In this document: positions 58,201 through 64,000 of the stretch, one piece after another
How positions within the stretch are numbered: position 1 is the first letter of the stretch
Layout: the number at the start of each line of letters is the position of its first letter
Assembly: GCA_030562195.1 (NCBI GenBank)
Contig: CM060203.1
Location: 15,566,534 to 15,630,533, forward strand
Origin: Nipponacmea schrenckii
Lineage: Eukaryota; Mollusca; Gastropoda; Lottiidae
Length of the DNA stretch: 64,000 bases
Direction: 5' to 3'
Program-made: the position numbers and the translations under genes
Notes under the pieces: model-generated
Told to the model about the DNA's origin: nothing
Seen by the model: only the letters and a program-made list of their open reading frames with translations
Databases searched by the model: none

Positions 58201-61200
58201 AATTTACATGGTTCAGAATTTAGTCCAATACACAAGGACATGGTCCTTTCTAACATTCAGCCCATAGGAACTTATATTGACTCTGTAATTTACATAGTTC
58301 AGAATTTAATCCAATACACAAGGACATGGTCATGGCTAACATTCAGCCCATAGGAACTTATATTGACTCTGTAATTTACATAGTTCAGAATTTAGTCCAA
58401 TACAAAAGGACATGGTTTGTCTAACATTCAGCCCATAGGAACTTATATTGACTCTGTAATTTACATGGTTCAGAATTTAGTCCAATACACATGGACATGG
58501 TTTGTCTAACATTCAGCCCATGGGAACATATTTTGACTCTGTAATTTACATGGTTCAGAATTTAGTCCAATACACAAGGACTTGGTCCTTTCTAACATTC
58601 AGCCCATAGGAACTTATATTGACTCTGTAATTTACTTAGTTCAGAATTTAATCCAATACACAAGGACATGGTCATGGTTAACATTCAGCCCATAGGAACT
58701 TATATTGACTCTGTAATTTACATGGTTCAGAATTTAGTCCAATACACAAGGACATGGTCCTTTCTAACATTCAGCCTATGGGGACAAACATATATAGACT
58801 CTTTATTTAACATGGACATGGTCCTAACATTCAACCCATTGGGGCAATACATTAGATGATATGAAAAAAAATAGAAAAAGAGGATGTAAAACTCCATCTT
58901 TGCTATCACCTTTTTGTATTTTTTTTCAGAAATGATCAACCAACTTGGCGATGATTGTAACCTACCATTAAAGTTAGCTTACTCTACAACTAGGGGTTTT
59001 TATATACAGTTATTCTGTGGACAGAAAGACAGCCAATCAGCAGACTCCCTACCAGGCCATTTCATCAAAGTTTCCAAATTTAAAAACACTCTCAGTTTCA
59101 CCACTACTGATTTAGTAAGTTTGTTTTATACCTTAGTTTTAGTGGAATTGGAAGGCCTACAAACATCTTATTGAGAATTGGAATGGGGTATATCAATGCG
59201 ATGTGTGTCCCTGATACACATAACAAACTAAGGACACCTCTTTACTATATTCCCTTTAATATATTTAATTTCTATCTGTTCTTTTAGGTTAATTTTCTGT
59301 TCTCTTTCAGATAAAACTCAATGGTAACTCTATTTGATCACCTTCTGTTCTGTTTAGTATTCTATTCTATGCAAAGTTCAGTTATCTGTTCTGTTCATAT
59401 TTTTTATAGTAGTCTGTTCTATATTCAGTATTCTGTTGAGAGTTCTGTTTTGTTTAGTATTCTGTAATATATTTAGTATTCTGTTGTATATTTAGTATTC
59501 TGTTCTATATTCAATATTCTGTTAAGAGTTTTGTTTTGTTTTGCATTCTATTTTATATTCAATATTCTGTTAAGCGTTCTGTTCTGTTTAGTATTCTGTT
59601 CTATATTCAGTTCTTTTCTGTTTTATATTCTGTTCTGATTCTGTTCTGTTTTGTATTCTGCTCAATATTAGGCTCAATATATATTGTAGATCGTGTAAAA
59701 GAATCTCTACAAGAAATATATCTCATGACAAATGTGTAAGTATACATTCTCATATCATTTATATTTTAGGAATTGTAACTTAGTTTTAGTGGAATTTTAG
59801 GAATCACAGTCTGGAGCCTTATTCTCCAAAACTTGACTTAAATTCATTTTAGTGTTCCAGTGAACACTGAAATTGATTGTAAATTAAGTTTTGTTCTCAA
59901 ATCAAATTACTACACATTGTATTTCTTGAAATCTAGATTTTATTGGAAGTTTTGAAGAATAAGATCTCTTACTGAAATTTGAAATGGTGCTAACCATGGG
60001 TATCAGTATCCCAAATACACATACACATTCGGATAGCTTTTTTAGAATCTATTGCAGAAAGCAGAATTTTTAAGAAAGTTCAGAATCCCTTTAAAGTTTT
60101 GATTAACCATCTGCTAGAGACATACAACAAAAACCTCCCCTTACCTATATACTTGAATTGAAACTTAAATAATTTAAGGATATTTTCAAATAAATTTGTA
60201 TAAAATAAAGAAATAAAGAAATAAAGGATATTTATAAATAAATGTGTATAAAATAAAGTATTAAAGGATTTTTTCAAATAAATGTGTATAAAGTAAAGAA
60301 ATAAAGGATATTTATAAATAAATTTGTATAGAATATAGAATTAAAGGATAGTTTCAAATAAATGGGTATAAAATAAAGAAATAAGGGATATTTTCAAATA
60401 AATGTGTATAGATTTAAGAATTAAAGGATATTTTCAAATAAATGTGTATAAAATAAAGAATTAAAGGATAGTTTCAAATAAATGTTTATAAAATAAAGAA
60501 ATAAAGGATATTTTCAAATAAATGTGTATAAAATAAAGAAATAAAGGATATTTTCAAATCAATGTGTATAAAATAAAGAAATTAAGGATTTTTTTTTAAT
60601 AAATTTGTATAAAATAAAGGATATATTGAAATAAATGTGTATAAAATAAAGAATTAAAGGATATTTTTAAATAAATGTGTATAAAATAAAGAATTAAAAA
60701 ATATTTTAATTAAATGTGTATAAAATAAAGAAATAAAGGATATTTTCAAATAAATGTGTATATAATAAAGAAATAAAGGATATTTTCAAATAATTGTGTA
60801 TATAATAAAGAAATAAAGGATATTTTCAAATAATTGTGTATAAAATAAAGAAATAAAGGATATTTTCAAATAAATGTGTATAAAATAATGAATTAAAGGA
60901 TATTTTTAAATAAATGTGTATAAAATAAAAAATAAAGGGATACTTTCAAATAAATGTGTATAAAATAAAGAATTGAAGGATATTTTCAAATAAATGAGTA
61001 TAAATTTAAGAAATAAAGGATATTTATAAATAAATGTGTATAAAATAAAGAATTAAAGGATTTTTTCAAATGAATGTGTATAAATTTAAGAATAAAGGTT
61101 ATTTATAAATAAATATGTATAAAATAAAATAATACAGGATATTTTCAAATAAATGTGTATAAAATAAAGAATTTAAGGATATTTTCTGATATAAATTATA

Positions 61201-63700
61201 TTGTAATATTCTAGGGTTGTAACAGAGTTGATGAATGAAATAAGAGAACATATTGGATGTTTATATAAATTATCTGAAGCTGTTTCTATGATAGATATGT
61301 TGGTGTCTTTCACTCACGCTTGTACACTCTCATATTACGGTAAGATTTTGCAGTGTAGTATATGAGGATGTACTTATTTATCACAACTTATTAACTGTGT
61401 TGACCCTCTTAAACAGTTAGTGAAGTTTCATCAGGTGTTTGGAACCATTTCCTCACTTTAAAGATATCAAAAAACCTTACCTTAGGAAGATGGGACTGCA
61501 ATATATCTGAGATGATAAACTCTGAACTATCTATTTCAGTGCGTCCAGTTTTCACAGATACGCTAGCTATAAAACAAGGTAGACATCCAATATTAGAGAA
61601 AATAGGGATTAATGCCCCTGTTCCTAATAATACCGTAAGTAACAGTTTTATCTCATTATGTTACAAATAAGTACAAATTAAGCAATCAAAAGGGTATTTT
61701 ATATACTAGGGGAGTTTCCTACTCATTTATTTTTCACAAGTTTTACATGTTTCTTAATTTTGAACTTTTTATTTTATTTGCCAATAGGCGGTTTTAAAGT
61801 CATTGTTAGTGATGAAAATCAGAACAGCTAACATTGGATTTGAAATTGAATTTCAAGATATCTGTATGATTGAATGTCAAAAAGAGTAGAGTAATGCCAC
61901 TGTCCTGGCAACATAATCTCTTATTGCCAACTGTATGGCATTGTATGTTTTGATAAGACCAATCAGTCTCAGAAAATTTGGATGTAAAACTCCATTTCAA
62001 TATCTATTTACAGTATGCAGCGGAAGACAATAATTTCATCATAATAACCGGACCTAATATGGTAGGTTGAGATTACATAGGGGGTCATTCACAACATAAA
62101 CAAAGTATATTTTATATCAGGTGATAGACTGAGAACTTTCGGAAAATCTGGTCCTGGTGAATAATTTTTCCTACTATAAGGACAATTTGAACCCATGACA
62201 CCCTAGCTTAGCAGGTGACATTGACTTGCTAAAAACTGAGATATTCCAATGCATGCTGTCACTTCTGAAACACTTGATGGCACTTAGTGACTGAGTCACC
62301 CTTTTCAGAGAATCAATAAAGCTTGAAATGTAACTATTATGGTGTTATTTTAGAGAGGTAAATCTACTTGTACTTATTCTTTTAGAGTGGTATATCTTCT
62401 CCTTTTTATTTTACAGTGGTAAATCTTTTTGTTATTTATAGTGGGCAAGCTACTTGTTCTTTTAGAGTGGTAAATCTACTTGTTATTGTAGAATGGTAAA
62501 TCTACTTGTTATGTTACAGTGGTAAATCTACTTGTTATTGTAGAGTGGTAAATCTACTTGTTATGTTACAGAGGTAAATCTACTTGTTATTCCAGAGTGG
62601 TAAATCTACCTATCTAAGACAAGTTGTGTTGTTACAAATCATGGCTCAGATGGGATCCTTTGTACCGGCTCAATATGCCTCGTTCCGTGTAGCTGATCAG
62701 ATATTCTCTAGAATTGGAAGTGATGATGACATTGAAACTAATTCTTCCACTTTTATGGTAGAGGTAAAGAATGTTTTTTTATTATTTACCATGACAACAG
62801 CTTTTTCACATTTATTTGATGGTAAGAAAAGGTGCGCATTATATTCGAAAATATACAGTATATGTGTCTGTGACAAATATAGATTCATATTTTGCAAATA
62901 AAATGAAATTAACAGAGTTTTACGTCCTACGTCCTACTCTTTTGCACCTTATGGACTAATGAAGACAGGCCACATGCAGTATGCAATGAGTGAAATTTTG
63001 TCAGGACAGCGACATTAGCCTACTCTTTTTGCAATTTCCAATTGTCGAAAGGTTCTTACATGTGCACAGTCTGTAGCACATGGGGCTTCTGTTTATTGTC
63101 CCATCTGAAGAACTAGACTCATATTTTACAAGCGTAACATAGATCTAGTGCTGATACTAGTACCATATTTTGGTGAATTGGTAGGCCTATATAGCATGCC
63201 ACAATTTGTATAACGCATGTAAACGCCACCTGGGCATCTTTTGGGTGATGTACGTAATGAACAAAACAAGGTGAAAAAGCTGTCTTGACATGTAATTAAA
63301 AAAAAGAAAATATAAAGCAAATTTTCTGACATTTCATCTGTATTTTAGATGAAAGAAATCAACTATATTATACAAAATGCTACTGATAAATCCTTAATAA
63401 TTATAGATGAACTTGGTAGAGGTAAGTGTTTTCATATCTTCTGAGTGAAACTTATTAATCTGTGCTTTTCTTATCTTGACAAATTTACTTTGATGACCAA
63501 GCTTTCTCACTGAGCTTCTGGTAGGTTGGGGTCAATCATTATCATTGTAGGTCATTTCAAGGAAGAATTCAAATCTGGCAAGTAACAAAGGCACAAACCA
63601 AGGTGAAGTTTATGATGAACCTGTATTATTTGTAGGTACTAGTGCTGATGAAGGTGTTGGAATATGTCATGCTATATCTGAACATCTATTAAGTTGTAAG
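49264..63700 (+). CDS. MSH4: MutS protein homologue 4 (meiotic crossover factor), 3' end outside the window
   Basis: MSH4 pairs with MSH5 to form a clamp that stabilises meiotic recombination intermediates and promotes crossovers (established). 21 exons, all phases agreeing: 49264-49288, 49799-49907, 50197-50492, 51319-51467, 52127-52250, 52916-52979, 53537-53658, 53903-54046, 56287-56558, 56914-57033, 57239-57251, 57624-57677, 58930-59114, 59311-59323, 59690-59735, 61215-61339, 61540-61634, 62014-62061, 62596-62763, 63349-63421, 63636-63700; 770 residues. After a Ser/Thr-rich N-terminus of about 145 residues comes [13 protein letters not shown], the MutS connector signature of MSH4. There follow [20 protein letters not shown] (core), [15 protein letters not shown] and [16 protein letters not shown]. 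The ATPase has Walker A TGPNM-SGKST split between exons and Walker [19 protein letters not shown]. About 150 C-terminal residues lie beyond 64000. Confidence 0.97.
50197..50492 (+). CDS. MSH4: MSH4 exon 3: Thr-Pro-Gly-Ser-Arg repeat region
   Basis: Part of the MSH4 reading frame in phase with exons 2 and 4. Residues repeat [26 protein letters not shown], encoded by a small minisatellite (acacctggttctagaattac) at about 50295-50430. The N-terminus of MSH4 is generally disordered and poorly conserved, so length variation here is probably tolerated. Confidence 0.85.
50690..51240. repeat. 25-bp minisatellite (acctgtattaaacttggtct tattt)
   Basis: About 21 highly similar units in MSH4 intron 3. The array begins and ends with the variant aaactcatggttttatttac. 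Confidence 0.96.
51740..52102. mobile_element. TTAA MITE, copy 5
   Basis: TTAA at 51740-51743 and 52099-52102, with inverted ends ACTGTGTCTAAG and CTAAGACACGGTATCACT. The internal gggattctgttactttatga block is conserved. It ends 24 bases before MSH4 exon 5. Confidence 0.8.
53030..53490. repeat. About 100-120-bp repeat (ttaaggcaacctatttatgg)
   Basis: Four degenerate units with ctgcacttccacttataatg and tgatttaagttataagctta in MSH4 intron 6. Confidence 0.85.
54075..56286. repeat. Large minisatellite derived from the MSH4 exon 9 acceptor junction
   Basis: Monomers of about 40 bp, arranged largely as 80-bp dimers, fill intron 8. One monomer type reads ttttagatgttgaaactata then aaactgctat. The real exon 9 junction at 56281-56310 reads ttttagacgttgaaactata then aaactgcgac. 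So each unit carries a copy of the 3' splice site and the first 20 or so exon bases. Confidence 0.93.
57250..57610. repeat. Degenerate tataatgctatcctctttca aat repeats
   Basis: About 14 short, diverged units in MSH4 intron 11 between a 13-base microexon and exon 12. Confidence 0.8.
57795..58850. repeat. 85-bp minisatellite (ttcagcccataggaacttat)
   Basis: About 12 units with tgactctgtaatttacatgg, ttcagaatttagtccaatac and acaaggacatggtc in MSH4 intron 12. A single related copy at about 25550-25640 shows that the unit comes from a dispersed repeat. Confidence 0.93.
59330..59680. repeat. TTCTGTTCTRTATTCAG-type pyrimidine-rich repeat
   Basis: Degenerate units of tattctgttctatattcagt in MSH4 intron 14. 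They resemble the polypyrimidine tract and acceptor (ttctgttctctttcag) of the microexon just upstream. Confidence 0.8.
60140..61195. repeat. About 37-bp AT-rich minisatellite (aaaggatattttcaaataaa)
   Basis: About 28 units with tgtgtataaaataaagaa in MSH4 intron 15. Confidence 0.95.
61880..62005 (+). mobile_element. SINE 3' fragment
   Basis: agtaatgccactgtcctggc, ctgtatggcattg, ggatgtaaaactccatttca: SINE 3' half, forward, ending 8 bases before MSH4 exon 18. Confidence 0.65.
62340..62595. repeat. Repeat derived from the MSH4 Walker A exon junction
   Basis: About seven units of ttacagtggtaaatctactt gttatt or tgtagagtggtaaatctact precede exon 19, whose own junction is attccagAGTGGTAAATCTAC. The units copy the acceptor and the codons for SGKST. 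Confidence 0.93.
62897..63120 (-). mobile_element. SINE body copy
   Basis: gagttttacgtcctacgtcc, acaatttccaattgtcgaaag-like and tttattgtcccatctgaag blocks in reverse, in MSH4 intron 19. Confidence 0.8.
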
Positions 63701-63744
63701 GTATTTCTATTTTTCTATAAACTAATATATTGCCATCCTATATT

Positions 63745-64000
63745 TGAGTTAGATGCTTGCTAGATCCAGGATCCAGGGTTCATATCCTTGTGAGATTAAC
63801 TTTGCTTTCCCCTTGTCAGTGATGCAGGTCGGAGGGGGGCTGACATAGAAAGAGTATTCTGGTCTTTTGAAGTTGACAATAAACTATATGGTCCTTTGTC
63901 TTCTGCACGTTGAAGATCCCTCGACAATTGGAATATGTGAAAAGAGTATGTTAAAGCTGCTGTCCCTGCAAAATTACCCTCATTGTACCCTGCATGGTGT
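63745..64000 (+). mobile_element. SINE with tRNA-like head, cut by the window edge
   Basis: Degraded head (gatccagggttcatatcctt, B-box-like), then ccccttgtcagtgatgcagg, aagatccctcgacaattgga and ccctgcatggtgt. It lies in the MSH4 intron after exon 21. Confidence 0.8.

Noticed and set aside
60140..61195. Third MSH4 junction-derived array (aaatgtgtataaaat versus exon 15 donor aaatgtgtaagtata)
   Set aside because: The match is only about ten AT-rich bases, within chance for this composition.

Overview
The window looks like AT-rich nuclear DNA of an invertebrate animal, probably a mollusc or another lophotrochozoan. The reasons are short exons with GT..AG introns on both strands, five animal-type protein families, tRNA-derived SINEs, and very abundant minisatellites. 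The organism is an inference; no species-diagnostic gene is present.

Layout. (1) 1-7483, minus: an exon-by-exon readable polypeptide GalNAc-transferase lacking its C-terminal lectin domain, which lies beyond the left edge. A 2.1 kb terminal-inverted-repeat element sits in one intron. (2) 7.5-11.7 kb: intergenic DNA with two minisatellites, a SINE and a TTAA-flanked MITE. (3) 11723-16752, minus: a complete three-exon major-facilitator transporter related to NaGLT1/MFSD4B. (4) 16.8-20.7 kb: repeats and a decayed PIF/Harbinger element with perfect TAA target duplication. (5) 20738-38862, minus: a large gene read here as 32 exons whose splice phases all agree. It encodes, in order, a hydrophobic N-terminus, one EF-hand, a transmembrane helix, a Gln/Glu/Ser-rich linker, a UFD2/UBE4-type E4 core, and a BIRC6-type E2 ubiquitin-conjugating domain exactly where the E4 U-box should be. 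(6) 42403-44810, minus: a secreted PAN/EGF/fibrinogen-related protein. (7) 44.8-48.5 kb: minisatellites, including about 28 copies of a 95-bp unit. (8) 49264-63700, plus: the meiotic MutS homologue MSH4 as 21 exons, running off the right edge.

The main discovery candidate is gene 5: an apparently membrane-anchored E4-E2 fusion. If the membrane segment really belongs to it, the topology (luminal EF-hand, cytosolic E4 and E2) would place a self-contained ubiquitin-chain-building enzyme on an internal membrane, which suggests ER quality control. This is inference.

A second theme is that at least three intronic minisatellites are built from copies of a neighbouring exon-intron junction (two acceptors in MSH4, one donor in the E4-E2 gene). 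Each fills its intron with decoy splice sites. A hammerhead-ribozyme-like core, a TTAA MITE family, an abundant tRNA-derived SINE family and several foldback elements complete the mobile fraction. The genes are functionally unrelated to one another, as is usual in animal genomes.
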